64,000 bases of DNA, taken from NCBI RefSeq assembly GCF_000518545.1, contig NZ_JADU01000021.1:1-64000 (forward strand), in the 5' to 3' direction. The first letter of the stretch is position 1. Every line of letters starts with the position of its first letter. Under the pieces are notes generated by a model. The model made no database searches. It was not told the origin of the DNA and saw nothing but the letters and a program-made list of their open reading frames with translations. Source of the DNA: Hallella seregens ATCC 51272. Its GTDB lineage: Bacteria; Bacteroidota; Bacteroidia; Bacteroidales; Bacteroidaceae. Positions 10,267 through 19,077 of this stretch are shown in pieces. Both the position numbers and the translations under genes were made by a program.

Positions 10267-10821
10267 TTACCGCCCCTTGCCGTTTCCGCTCTGCCAAGTG
10301 GCTGGGTACGACTCGATGAAGTCGCGTAGCCCTTGGCGCACGGAGCGCAGTCCGAACAGCTCCGTGCGGATGTCGGCCAGCGGAATCCACTGGCAGTCGG
10401 CCGCGTCGTCACGGGCTTCCGGCCGGCTGCAGTCGTCCACTTGGCAGAGAAAGAAGCTGTCAAGTGTCTTCACTTCAAAGTTGGAGTAGAGGTAAACGTT
10501 GGGATAACTGAAGAGATAGCGCAGGCGCGATACCGTGAGTCCTGTCTCTTCCAGCACCTCGCGCCGCACGCCTTGCTCGGCCGTTTCGCCGATGTCGGCA
10601 AAGCCGCCGGGCAGGTCGAGTGTGCCTTTGGCCGGTTCTTTCTTGCGCGTGATGACGAGCAGCTCGTCGCGTTCGTTCAGGATGAACGCCACGTTGGCCG
10701 CGCTGGGATTCAGGTAATACTCGAATCCGCAGTGGCGGCAACGCTTGCTTTTCTCGTCCTGCTCCTCAAAGTGGCTGCTTCCGCACGCAGGACAGTAGAT
10801 GAATTTGCTGAGTGGATGCAT
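10267..10821 (-). CDS. Nudix hydrolase with N-terminal zinc ribbon
   Basis: This 184-aa protein begins with a CxxC...CxxC zinc ribbon (Cys10, Cys13, Cys28, Cys31), followed by a Nudix domain with a complete Nudix box (GFADIGETAEQG then RREVLEETG, about residues 73-95). Such enzymes cleave nucleoside diphosphate derivatives, with Mg bound by the REVLEE glutamates. A zinc ribbon before the Nudix domain occurs in NADH pyrophosphatases of the NudC type, but the NudC SQPWPFPxS array is not seen, so substrate is open. It lies 12 bp after the TlpA-like lipoprotein gene. Confidence 0.88.
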   Translation of the reverse strand: MHPLSKFIYCPACGSSHFEEQDEKSKRCRHCGFEYYLNPSAANVAFILNERDELLVITRKKEPAKGTLDLPGGFADIGETAEQGVRREVLEETGLTVSRLRYLFSYPNVYLYSNFEVKTLDSFFLCQVDDCSRPEARDDAADCQWIPLADIRTELFGLRSVRQGLRDFIESYPATWQSGNGKGR

Positions 10822-10833
10822 CGGCGGTTTCCT

Positions 10834-12003
10834 TTACAGCATGGCTTTGATTTCGGCGTCGAGGTCCTTAATCTGGACGTCGCGCTTTTGCAGCACGTTG
10901 TTCTTGTCGATGAGGAAGTAGGTGGGCACGCTCTGCACATTGTATTGGGCGGCGGCCGGCGAAGCCGTTCCGGCCTCGTCGTGCACGCTGATCCAGGGCA
11001 GGGCGGCCACGCTCTCTTTCCAGAAATGCTCGTCGGGGTCGAGGCTCACCTGGTAAATCTCCAGGCCTTGGGCGTGGTATTTGTTGTAAAGGTCGCGCAG
11101 GTGCATGATGCGGGCCGTGCTCGTCTTGGTGGCAAAGACGTGGAAATCGAGCAGCACCACCTTGCCCCGCAGGCCGGTGAGCCGCCGGATATGCCCCCGG
11201 TTGTCGGGGAGGGCAATCTCAATGACCCCGCTGGCCGACACCTTGCTGGCGTCGATGGTCTGGCTCTGCTCGGCCTGAATGATGCGCACGTTCTTCATTC
11301 CCTCGATGGCAATGTTGTGCAAATTCTTGCCGCGCTCGGTGTTGGGGTAGTAGGTGTCCCAGCTGGTGGCCACGGCGGCAAACACTTGCACGTCTTCTTT
11401 CTTGCTGCGCGGGTCGAAGATGAGGGCCGTCTGCCCGCCCACGTTCACCGTCTGGAACAGGGCAAAATAGGCGTAGGCCTTCATCGGCTCCTTGAAGATG
11501 TAGTTGCGTTTCACCCGGTCTTTGTAGGCCGCCACAATCTGGCGGATGCTGTCGGCCTCGCTGTCGTAGGACACATTGGGGTTTTGGGTGATGGCGTTGA
11601 TCTGTGCCTGGAGACTCATTTGCATCACGGCCAGCTCCTTGATTTTGGAGCATTCTTCCGAGCCTTTCACGTCGTACTGCCCCGACATGGTGGGGTAGGA
11701 GGCTTTCACGGCGATGTTTTCCGTGGAGTCCACGGCTATGTTGATGATCTGTCGGGCTATGCGCAGCCGGTAAAATTCGGGGTGGTCGGCTGCCGTGCCG
11801 TCGAAGCTGAACGAGCCGTCTTCGCCCAGTTTCACCGAGTCTACGGTGACGGCGCCGTTGAGACTCATGTTTTCAAAATAGAGAAGAGAGTCGCGGGCTT
11901 CGGTGATGGTGCCTGAAATGTGGAATTTCTTGCCCGTGCATGAGGTGGCAGCCAGCGCGGCCAGCACGATGGCGGCGGCTGCCAGACGATGGAATATCTT
12001 CAT
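10834..12003 (-). CDS. Lipoprotein with DUF4369-like and TlpA/AhpC thioredoxin-fold domains, CxxC absent
   Basis: This 389-aa protein starts with a signal peptide and lipobox (ALAATSC, Cys about residue 18). Residues about 20-120 resemble the DUF4369 beta-domain (KFHISGTITEARDSLLYFENM). The C-terminal third is a thioredoxin fold (GKVVLLDF, then SVPTYFLID with the cis-proline). Where TlpA-type proteins have WCxPC, this one reads HVFATKTSTARIMH, with no cysteine, so it cannot be a normal thiol-disulfide oxidoreductase. The start at 12003 is chosen because the longer frame has no signal peptide and begins upstream of the promoter at 12064-12094. Confidence 0.82.
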   Translation of the reverse strand: MKIFHRLAAAAIVLAALAATSCTGKKFHISGTITEARDSLLYFENMSLNGAVTVDSVKLGEDGSFSFDGTAADHPEFYRLRIARQIINIAVDSTENIAVKASYPTMSGQYDVKGSEECSKIKELAVMQMSLQAQINAITQNPNVSYDSEADSIRQIVAAYKDRVKRNYIFKEPMKAYAYFALFQTVNVGGQTALIFDPRSKKEDVQVFAAVATSWDTYYPNTERGKNLHNIAIEGMKNVRIIQAEQSQTIDASKVSASGVIEIALPDNRGHIRRLTGLRGKVVLLDFHVFATKTSTARIMHLRDLYNKYHAQGLEIYQVSLDPDEHFWKESVAALPWISVHDEAGTASPAAAQYNVQSVPTYFLIDKNNVLQKRDVQIKDLDAEIKAML

Positions 12004-12063
12004 AATCAGCGGTTGATGTGTTCGTTGCGACCTGTCCGTGATGGTTTGTGGAATAGTCGTTTG

Positions 12064-12094
12064 CAAAGTTAATGCAAATCGACAAAAAAACAAA
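12064..12094 (-). promoter_or_regulatory. Promoter of the TlpA-like lipoprotein gene
   Basis: On the minus strand TTTG (12091-12094), a 19-bp spacer and TAACTTTG (12064-12071) fit the Bacteroidota consensus. It sits about 60 bp upstream of the start at 12003. Confidence 0.65.
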
Positions 12095-12134
12095 AAATAA
12101 TGCTCTTTTCTTCTTCTTTCTCGCTTTTAATGGG

Positions 12135-12142
12135 TATCTTTG
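12135..12142 (+). promoter_or_regulatory. -7 box for pnp
   Basis: TATCTTTG fits TAnnTTTG and lies 53 bp upstream of the pnp start. The -33 position holds a T-rich TTCTTCTTT stretch rather than a clear TTTG. Confidence 0.6.
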
Positions 12143-12195
12143 CCCCCGTTATATTTTTAGATGTAAGTCAAAACAATAAAGTTTTTTAGATTTTA

Positions 12196-14439
12196 ATGAA
12201 CGTAATTACGAAAACCGTTCAGTTGCCAGATGGCAGAACCATCTCAATTGAAACCGGAAAGGTTGCGAAACAGGCCGACGGCGCCGCTGTCCTTCGTTTG
12301 GGGAACACCGTATTGCTGGCCACTGTTTGTGCAGCCAAAGAGGCAGTTCCGGGTACAGATTTCATGCCTTTGCAGGTAGATTATCGTGAGCAGTACAGTG
12401 CTGCAGGCCGCTTCCCCGGCGGATTCACCAAGCGCGAAGGCAAACCCAGCGACGAAGAGATTCTTACTTCACGTCTCGTAGACCGTGCCCTTCGTCCGCT
12501 TTTCCCATCAGACTACCATTGTGAAGTTTATGTGCAGGTGATGTTGCTCTCTGCCGACGGCGTGGATCAACCCGACGCCCTGGCCGGTTTTGCAGCATCT
12601 GCCGCTATGGCTTGCTCCGATATTCCATTCGACTATACGATTTCCGAGGTTCGCGTGGCCCGTGTCAACGGTGAGTACGTGGTGAATCCCACTTTCCAGC
12701 AGATGGCCGAGGCCGACATGGACCTCATGGTTGGCGCCACCAAAGACAACATCATGATGGTGGAAGGCGAGATGAAGGAGGTGACCGAGCAGGATCTCAT
12801 CGCAGCCCTCAAGGTGGCCCACGAGGCCATCAAGCCGATGTGTGAGCTGCAGGACGAGCTGGCCCGCGAGCTTGGAACCGACAAGAAGCGCGAGTACGAC
12901 GACGAGGTGAACGACGAGGAACTGCGCACACAGGTGAAAGGCCTCTACCAACAGGTCTACGATGTGAACCGTCAAGCCCTCGAAAAGCACGCCCGTCACG
13001 ATGCTTTCGACAAGATTCTGGCCGATTTCCTCGAGGCCTATGATGCCGCCCATGCCGATCTCGCCGCCGAAGAGCTGGACGAGAAACACGCTGAGGCCGC
13101 CCGTTATTACGACGACGTGATGCGCGATGCCATGCGCCGCTGCATCCTCGACGAGGGTTTGCGCCTTGACGGCCGCGCCACGACCGAGATTCGCCCCATC
13201 TGGTGCGAGGTGTCGCCGCTGCCCATGCCCCACGGAAGCGCCCTCTTCCAGCGCGGCGAGACGATGAGTCTCTCCACTTGCACGCTGGGCACCAAGCTCG
13301 ACGAGAAGCTCGTCGACGGCGTGCTCAACCGCAGTTACCAGCGTTTCCTGCTCCACTACAACTTCCCCCCGTTCTCCACGGGCGAGGCCAAGGCCCAGCG
13401 TGGCGTAGGCCGTCGTGAGGTGGGCCACGGCCATCTGGCCTGGCGTGGACTGAAAGATCAGATTCCTGCCGACTTCCCTTACACTGTGCGTCTGGTGAGC
13501 CAGATCCTCGAGAGCAACGGCTCTTCGTCGATGGCGACCGTTTGTGCCGGTACGTTGGCCCTGATGGATGCCGGTGTGCCCATGAAGAAACCGGTGGCCG
13601 GCATCGCCATGGGACTCATCAAGAATCCCGGCGAGGACAAGTATGCCATCCTGAGCGACATCCTCGGTGACGAGGACCACTTGGGCGACATGGACTTCAA
13701 GACCACCGGCACCAAGGACGGTCTCACCGCCACGCAGATGGACATCAAGTGCGACGGACTGTCGTTCGAGATTCTGGAAAAGGCTCTCATGCAGGCGAAG
13801 GCCGGCCGCGAGCACATCATGGGCGAGATGATGAAGACCATGAGCGAGCCGCGTGCCGAGATGAAGCCGCAGGTGCCGCGCATCGTGGCCATCGAGATTC
13901 CCAAGGAGTTCATCGGTGCCGTGATTGGCCCGGGCGGAAAAATCATCCAGCAGATGCAGGAAGACAGCGGTGCCACCATCACCATCGACGAGGTCGACGG
14001 CGTGGGCAAGGTACAGGTTTCCGCACCCAACAAGGACAGTATCGATATTGCCCTGGGCAAGATCAAGGCCATCGTGGCCATGCCCGAGGTCGGCGAGGTG
14101 TACGATGGCACCGTCAAGAGCGTGATGCCCTACGGCTGCTTCGTCGAGATTCTGCCGGGCAAGGAGGGACTGCTCCACATCTCCGAGATTGAGTGGAAAC
14201 GCCTGGAGTCGGTCGAGGAGGCCGGCATCAAGGAGGGCGACAAGATCAAGGTGAAGCTCCTGGAGGTCGATCCCAAGACGGGCAAGTACAAGCTCTCCCA
14301 CCGTGTGCTCATCGAGAAGCCCGAAGGCTATGTGGAACGTGAGCGTCGTCCGCGTGGCGACCGTCGTCCGCGCCGCGACGGCGACCATCGTCCCCACCGT
14401 TTCGAGCACCGCGACAACGATTTTTCGGGCGAGGAGTAA
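12196..14439 (+). CDS. pnp: Polyribonucleotide nucleotidyltransferase (PNPase)
   Basis: This 747-aa phosphorolytic 3'-to-5' exoribonuclease contains two RNase PH-like domains (about residues 10-140 and 325-460, the second with [22 protein letters not shown]), an alpha-helical linker between them, a KH domain ([16 protein letters not shown], about 574-589) and an S1 domain ([17 protein letters not shown], about 635-651). The C-terminus is an Arg/Asp-rich tail ([19 protein letters not shown]) likely to add RNA contacts. All domains are intact and length is normal or slightly long. It is monocistronic, with a -7 box before it and a strong terminator after it. Confidence 0.97.
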   Translation: MNVITKTVQLPDGRTISIETGKVAKQADGAAVLRLGNTVLLATVCAAKEAVPGTDFMPLQVDYREQYSAAGRFPGGFTKREGKPSDEEILTSRLVDRALRPLFPSDYHCEVYVQVMLLSADGVDQPDALAGFAASAAMACSDIPFDYTISEVRVARVNGEYVVNPTFQQMAEADMDLMVGATKDNIMMVEGEMKEVTEQDLIAALKVAHEAIKPMCELQDELARELGTDKKREYDDEVNDEELRTQVKGLYQQVYDVNRQALEKHARHDAFDKILADFLEAYDAAHADLAAEELDEKHAEAARYYDDVMRDAMRRCILDEGLRLDGRATTEIRPIWCEVSPLPMPHGSALFQRGETMSLSTCTLGTKLDEKLVDGVLNRSYQRFLLHYNFPPFSTGEAKAQRGVGRREVGHGHLAWRGLKDQIPADFPYTVRLVSQILESNGSSSMATVCAGTLALMDAGVPMKKPVAGIAMGLIKNPGEDKYAILSDILGDEDHLGDMDFKTTGTKDGLTATQMDIKCDGLSFEILEKALMQAKAGREHIMGEMMKTMSEPRAEMKPQVPRIVAIEIPKEFIGAVIGPGGKIIQQMQEDSGATITIDEVDGVGKVQVSAPNKDSIDIALGKIKAIVAMPEVGEVYDGTVKSVMPYGCFVEILPGKEGLLHISEIEWKRLESVEEAGIKEGDKIKVKLLEVDPKTGKYKLSHRVLIEKPEGYVERERRPRGDRRPRRDGDHRPHRFEHRDNDFSGEE

Positions 14440-14491
14440 CCGCTCCTTGCGCTTCAGGGCTGCCGGCGGGCTCTGAATATCAATCATCAAA

Positions 14492-14539
14492 GGGATGGGA
14501 ACAAGAGGCTTGGCCTCGTTCCCATCCCTTTTTCTTTTT
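14492..14539 (+). terminator. Rho-independent terminator of pnp
   Basis: GGGATGGGAACAAGAGGC pairs with its near-complement ending at 14528, followed by TTTTTCTTTTT. It lies about 50 bp after the pnp stop codon. Confidence 0.85.
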
Positions 14540-14661
14540 CCTGCACCCGGCGTTTGCCGGGCCGCGTCGCAAGCCTCTTTCTCCTCCTTTCCTCTGCGTT
14601 TCTGCGTGAAAGGAATTCCCCTCTCGCGTGAGCAGGAAACGCCTCCTCCCGGGGCTGGCTC

Positions 14662-15555
14662 CTATTTGGAGGCAGTCGTGACGATGTATGCGCTCAGCAA
14701 TACAAGGGCCAAGGCCACTGGTTTGTCCCAGGTAAGCACGTCCTGCTCCAGCCCGATGGCCACCAGCGAGGCCACGATGGGTTGCAGGTTGGTATAGATG
14801 CTCACCGTGGTGGCACGCAGATGGCGCATGGCAAAGGGGATGGCGAAAAAGCCGGCCACCGTGGCAAACACCACGATGAACGCCATTTCCAGCACCCCGC
14901 TCCACTGCCAGCCGCCGCTGTAGAGCGTGGCCCCCTGCAGGTCGCCCCACGAGAAAGGCAGCACCGCCACCGTGGAGACCAGAAACACCCACTTCATTTG
15001 CGTCACGGCACTGTACTTGGCCGAGACCGACCGCGTGACGATGAGGTACAGGGCCCACGTGAGCAGGCTCAGCAAGGCCAGTCCGATGCCCATCAAATCG
15101 TTGCTGCCGCTGCCGCCTTGCCAGCCCGTCAGCACCATGAGCAGCGCGCCGCCCACGCCAATCGCCACGCCTGTCACGCCGCGGCCCGTCAGTCGTTCGC
15201 CGATGAGTAGCGCGGCACACACCATCGTCGCCACCGGTGTGAGCGTGGCGATGAGGCTGAAATACACGGGACTGGTGAAGTTGAGCGCCCAGGCGGTGAG
15301 CGTCTGCGAGACGACGAAGCCCAGCAGCCCGCCTCCCATGATGACCATGAGGTCGCGCCGTTCCACCCGCTCGCGCGGCATGAACAGCGAGATGAGCCAG
15401 AAAATCACGGCCGCCCCGATGCACCGTGTGGCCATGTAGGCCATGGGTGACACCCAGTCGTCGAGCAGCAGTTTGGTCACGGGCACGCCGAGCCCGAAGA
15501 TTGTATTGGCCAGCAGCACGGCGGCGTGGCCCTCGAGTTTCTTTTTTTCCATCAT
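14662..15555 (-). CDS. EamA/DMT-family transporter
   Basis: This roughly 297-aa inner-membrane protein has about ten hydrophobic helices in two EamA repeats (ALLANTIFGLGVPVTKLLL at the start; LLSLLTWALYLIVTRSV in the second half). DMT exporters move amino acids, metabolites or drugs; the substrate here is unknown. The start is set at the MMEKKKLEGH pair (15555 or 15552) because the longer frame adds 57 unrelated residues. A TACCTTTG -7 box at 15561-15568 is only 6 bp from this start, which implies a leaderless or nearly leaderless transcript. Confidence 0.88.
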   Translation of the reverse strand: MMEKKKLEGHAAVLLANTIFGLGVPVTKLLLDDWVSPMAYMATRCIGAAVIFWLISLFMPRERVERRDLMVIMGGGLLGFVVSQTLTAWALNFTSPVYFSLIATLTPVATMVCAALLIGERLTGRGVTGVAIGVGGALLMVLTGWQGGSGSNDLMGIGLALLSLLTWALYLIVTRSVSAKYSAVTQMKWVFLVSTVAVLPFSWGDLQGATLYSGGWQWSGVLEMAFIVVFATVAGFFAIPFAMRHLRATTVSIYTNLQPIVASLVAIGLEQDVLTWDKPVALALVLLSAYIVTTASK

Positions 15556-15560
15556 GCGGG

Positions 15561-15568
15561 CAAAGGTA
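15561..15568 (-). promoter_or_regulatory. -7 box immediately before the EamA transporter start
   Basis: TACCTTTG on the minus strand ends 5 bp before the ATG at 15555. No TTTG -33 partner is obvious. If it is real the mRNA begins at or next to the start codon. Confidence 0.45.
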
Positions 15569-15663
15569 GTGATAATTCCGCATTCCCGTTGCCTTTCGAT
15601 TTTGTCAATCGTCTTTGATTTTTGACAGAAAGGCCCTTTTCGGCGTTTTTGGCCGGATTTTCC

Positions 15664-15695
15664 TTTGCAAGAGATACAATTAATGTGTATTTTTG
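15664..15695 (+). promoter_or_regulatory. Promoter of the 985-aa secreted protein gene
   Basis: TTTG at 15664-15667, 20 bp, then TATTTTTG at 15688-15695 fit the Bacteroidota consensus. The leader to the start at 15763 is about 60 nt. Confidence 0.75.
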
Positions 15696-15762
15696 CCACT
15701 GGCTTAAAGACAAAGAACCTATCCAAGCGTATAGTTTTACATCATTAAATAACAAAACATCT

Positions 15763-18720
15763 ATGAACAAACGATTACTTCTATCGTTGGCTGCGGGTGT
15801 GATGGCCGTCTCTGCGTTGGCCTACAACGTGAACGACTACATCTTTACCTCCGATGCCAAGTACAAGGTTGTGGGAGAGAACCTGATTGCCAACGGCAAT
15901 TTTGCCGGCAATTACAGCTCCTGGACCAATCTGGCCGGTGCCGCTGTGGCCCCCGACTTCTGGTCGGTGGAGACCGGTGCTGGCCCCAACGGGCAAAATG
16001 CACTCCAGAGTCTGAACAACGCCGACGGGGCAGAGGGTGCCTATATCTTCCAGTCGGTGCCTTTCGAGGCCAGCAAAACCTACGTGGTTTCCATGAAGGT
16101 TTACATGCCGGCGGCCGTCACCACCAGCGTGACGAGCACTGCACAGAACTATATCGACGTGTTTGCCAATGCCGACTTCTCGTCGAGCAAGACCGCTGCA
16201 CGCTTCCAGCAGGTGGCCACCACGACGGGTATCCCCGCCAATCAGTGGACAGACGTGTCGTTTGCTTTCACCGACACCGTGACCGGCGGCTCTGTAGGCG
16301 GCATCCAGATTGCCATCGGACGGCTCGACGTCGGGGCGCAGGTCACCGACATTGAGGTTCACGAGGTGGCCCAGGTCTACGACACGCGCATCCTCGAGCG
16401 CAAGCTGGCCTACGACAAGAAGCTCCTCGCCCTGGCCGAACTGCCCGAGGGCAAGGAGGAGTTGCAGGGACTCGTCGAGGGGCTTGAGGCCTGTCTGGCT
16501 GCCAACAGCGGCGACCCGCTGGGCATCAACTTCGACGACATGCAGGTCATGACCGACTTTGTGGCTTCCATGGTGGGCGCGGAGCAGAACTATCTCGACG
16601 CCAACTCCTATGACTTGGTGGCTGGCGGCGACATCTCCTCGCGCGCCTTGTGGGGCACCAAGATTCAGAAAGGCGGCGGCAACTACGGCGACTGGTACGT
16701 GGGCGGCTCGGGCCGCTGGTTCCATCAGCCCGAGGATGCCGACTACATCAACTCCTCCTTCCCCGGCAACTATGCGCTGCCCGCAGGCTATGCCGGCATT
16801 CACAAGACACTGCCCGCCGGCAAATACCTCTTCCAGATCGACGCCCAGGGCTATGCTTACTTCAAGACCAAGGTCAACAATTCCTACTACACCGTCAACT
16901 ACGACCAGCCCGTGACCAGCCGCATCTTTGCCGGCACCGACACGCTGGCCGCCGAGACGCTGAGCGCCCGCGACTACCAGACCTACTTTATCGTCAAGGA
17001 CTTCGACGCGCCCGTCACGCCCAACGAGCTGAATGTCAACGTGGGCGTCATCCATCAGGCCATGGACAACGGCGGTCAGTTCAACTACAAGAACCCCGTG
17101 CTCCGTCTCATCAGTCCCACGGCCAAGGCCGACATCGCCAAGTTCGTGCAGGACAATGCCAAGGCCATCCAGCTGGAGGCCGCCAAGCGCATGATTGATT
17201 CTGCCCGTGTGGTGGTTTCCCTGTCCGACTATCCTTGGGGCAAGGCAGCCCTGCGGGCGGGCATCGAGGCTTGTGCTGCCGACTACACCACGCTGGAGGG
17301 CACCGAGTCCACCACCGAGCTGCCGTCGGCCGCGGGCGACGGCACCATGGTGACCGTGGCCGACTCGCTGCTGGAGGTGATGCGCAACATGCGTGGTTTC
17401 ATCGACGGTTACCATGCCGCAAACAAGGCCTACACCACCCTCGTCTCTGCCACGGCCGTGGCTCAGGCCAGCTTCGACGACCCCAAGAATGCCAAGGCAT
17501 CGGCCGCCACGCGCGCTGCCCTGAAGAATGAGCTCGCCGAGGCCAACGCTCTCATCGCCGTCTTCGCCGCACAGGCCGACTCTTTGGAGGGCGACCCCGC
17601 CAAGTCGGCCGCCCAAGTGGCTGCGCTCAACACCGCCGTGTCCAACTTTGAGGCCACTACGGCCAGCTATGCCAACCCCTCTGAGGTGACCGTTAAGAAC
17701 GCCAGCTTCGAGTCGGGCAACGCTTCCGGCTGGGACACTTCCGGCTCGCAGACCGACAACGGCCGCTGGAAGTTCGGCAAGAACGACCACTTCGACGCCG
17801 TGCGCAACATTCAGATGTGGCGTGGTTACACGGCTTACAGCAAGAACAAGGTGGTGCAGAACGTCACTTTGACCCATGCCGGTGCCTATGTCTTCGCTTG
17901 TCAGTGGTTCGGCTACAACGAAAATGGCAGCCGCGACGGCGACGAGACCACCGATTCACGCGCATACTATTTCGTGAAGGCTGCCGAGTCGGCCGACTCC
18001 ATCGCCGTCATCTCCCTGCACACCAACCGTAACTTCGTCGACTCGCTGGGCTATGGCGGCAACACGCCGCAGTATTTCACGGTGGTGTACAACAAGATCG
18101 ACGACACGCCCACCGACGTACAGTTTGGTTTCGACGGTCTGCAGAACGCCTCTGCGGTCGGCGGTCTCAACACCTATCAGTTTGGCAGCAACAGCATCCG
18201 CTACTGCGGCGATTTCGCTGTCTACGCTGCCGACCTGGAGACGGCCTTGAAAGACGAGATGGCTACCGCCAAGGCCTCGCTCGATGCCCACGCCGCACTG
18301 ACCAGCGACACGGTGAAGGCCCTGCGCAATGCCGTGCTGGCCGCACAGAGCGCCGTGGACGGCCAGACGCCGGCCTACGCCCTGAGCTCCACGGTGAAGG
18401 CTCCGTTCCTCCAGACCTACGTGGGCTATCAGCCCGCCGACGAGACGGCCGGCACCGCCGAGCACCGCTACATCACCAACAAGGATGCCGCTGCCGAGAA
18501 AGCCGCCTTGCAGGTCAAGGCCCTGCTCACGCTGAAGCGCGCCGAGTCCTGCTTCGACGGTCTTGTGACGGCTGTCCGGGGCGTGTCGGTGAACGAGGCC
18601 GCGAAGCCCGCCGTGCAGGGTGTCTACAACCTCGCCGGCCAGCGGGTTTCCGACCGCGCCGAGGGCCTGCCCCGTGGCATCTACATCATCAACGGCAAGA
18701 AAGTGATTGTGAACAAGTAG
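15763..18720 (+). CDS. Large secreted protein with two CBM-like modules, helical spacers and a C-terminal sorting-like tail
   Basis: This 985-aa protein has a signal peptide (MNKRLLLSLAAGVMAVSALA) and no lipobox. Two jelly-roll-like regions resemble CBM4/9-type carbohydrate-binding modules: one after the signal (NLIANGNFAGNYSSWTNL) and one in the second half (VKNASFESGNASGWDTSG). Between and after them are Ala-rich helical stretches similar to FIVAR-type spacers. It ends GVYNLAGQRVSDRAEGLP...GIYIINGKKVIVNK, a tail common on Prevotella and Bacteroides secreted proteins and probably an export or anchoring signal. No catalytic motif is recognised. The start at 15763 follows the promoter at 15664-15695; the longer frame starts before it. 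It is monocistronic. Confidence 0.8.
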   Translation: MNKRLLLSLAAGVMAVSALAYNVNDYIFTSDAKYKVVGENLIANGNFAGNYSSWTNLAGAAVAPDFWSVETGAGPNGQNALQSLNNADGAEGAYIFQSVPFEASKTYVVSMKVYMPAAVTTSVTSTAQNYIDVFANADFSSSKTAARFQQVATTTGIPANQWTDVSFAFTDTVTGGSVGGIQIAIGRLDVGAQVTDIEVHEVAQVYDTRILERKLAYDKKLLALAELPEGKEELQGLVEGLEACLAANSGDPLGINFDDMQVMTDFVASMVGAEQNYLDANSYDLVAGGDISSRALWGTKIQKGGGNYGDWYVGGSGRWFHQPEDADYINSSFPGNYALPAGYAGIHKTLPAGKYLFQIDAQGYAYFKTKVNNSYYTVNYDQPVTSRIFAGTDTLAAETLSARDYQTYFIVKDFDAPVTPNELNVNVGVIHQAMDNGGQFNYKNPVLRLISPTAKADIAKFVQDNAKAIQLEAAKRMIDSARVVVSLSDYPWGKAALRAGIEACAADYTTLEGTESTTELPSAAGDGTMVTVADSLLEVMRNMRGFIDGYHAANKAYTTLVSATAVAQASFDDPKNAKASAATRAALKNELAEANALIAVFAAQADSLEGDPAKSAAQVAALNTAVSNFEATTASYANPSEVTVKNASFESGNASGWDTSGSQTDNGRWKFGKNDHFDAVRNIQMWRGYTAYSKNKVVQNVTLTHAGAYVFACQWFGYNENGSRDGDETTDSRAYYFVKAAESADSIAVISLHTNRNFVDSLGYGGNTPQYFTVVYNKIDDTPTDVQFGFDGLQNASAVGGLNTYQFGSNSIRYCGDFAVYAADLETALKDEMATAKASLDAHAALTSDTVKALRNAVLAAQSAVDGQTPAYALSSTVKAPFLQTYVGYQPADETAGTAEHRYITNKDAAAEKAALQVKALLTLKRAESCFDGLVTAVRGVSVNEAAKPAVQGVYNLAGQRVSDRAEGLPRGIYIINGKKVIVNK

Positions 18721-18816
18721 CCGCCCGAGGGCGGGCAAGCTGTTGCCTGACGGTGGACAAGCAGCCATTCTGCAGGGGGATATGTCTCCCGGAAAGCAGG
18801 ATGAAGCCGAAAAAAG

Positions 18817-18848
18817 AGCCCCACACCCAAACGGTGTGGGGCTTTTTT
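18817..18848 (+). terminator. Rho-independent terminator after the 985-aa gene
   Basis: AGCCCCACACC (18817-18827) pairs perfectly with GGTGTGGGGCT (18833-18843) around a 5-base loop, followed by a run of T. Confidence 0.9.
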
Positions 18849-18850
18849 CG

Positions 18851-18858
18851 TACCTTTG
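18851..18858 (+). promoter_or_regulatory. -7 box of pncB
   Basis: TACCTTTG directly follows the upstream terminator and is the best -7 match before pncB. It would give a leader of about 215 nt containing the decamer array. The -33 region overlaps the terminator stem and has no TTTG. Confidence 0.55.
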
Positions 18859-18873
18859 CACGGAGGGGGAGGC

Positions 18874-19006
18874 AGTGATAGGCCTTGATAGGCACCGATA
18901 GGCCTTGATAGGAGAGGAGGGGATAGGCTCTTATAAGTGCCTATTAAAGCCTATCACTGGCCTATAAGAGCCTATCAAAGCCTATAAGAACCCATCCAGG
19001 CCTATG
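18874..19006 (+). repeat. Array of 10-bp-spaced GATAGGC and GCCTATN repeats in the pncB leader
   Basis: ATAGGC (once ATAGGA) recurs at 18878, 18888, 18898, 18908 and 18923; its complement GCCTAT follows at 18939, 18949, 18960, 18970, 18980 and about 18999. Within each arm the spacing is 10-11 bp, one DNA helical turn. Perfect inverted repeats include GATAGGCTCTTATA (18922-18935) with TATAAGAGCCTATC (18963-18976), and AGTGATAGGC (18874-18883) with GCCTATCACT (18949-18958). These two pairings interleave, so as RNA they are mutually exclusive. It could be an operator array or a switching leader; neither is established. Confidence 0.8.
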
Positions 19007-19077
19007 CCTGTCCCTGGTCATCAGGCCCTGCCAAGAGCCTCTCACCCCCTCTTTCCCCGCTAATCATCAAAGAAGAT

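Noticed and set aside
18874..19006. Possible CRISPR or tRNA-like structure in the pncB leader
   Set aside because: Units are 10 bp with no spacers, and no cloverleaf or CCA-end pattern is present.
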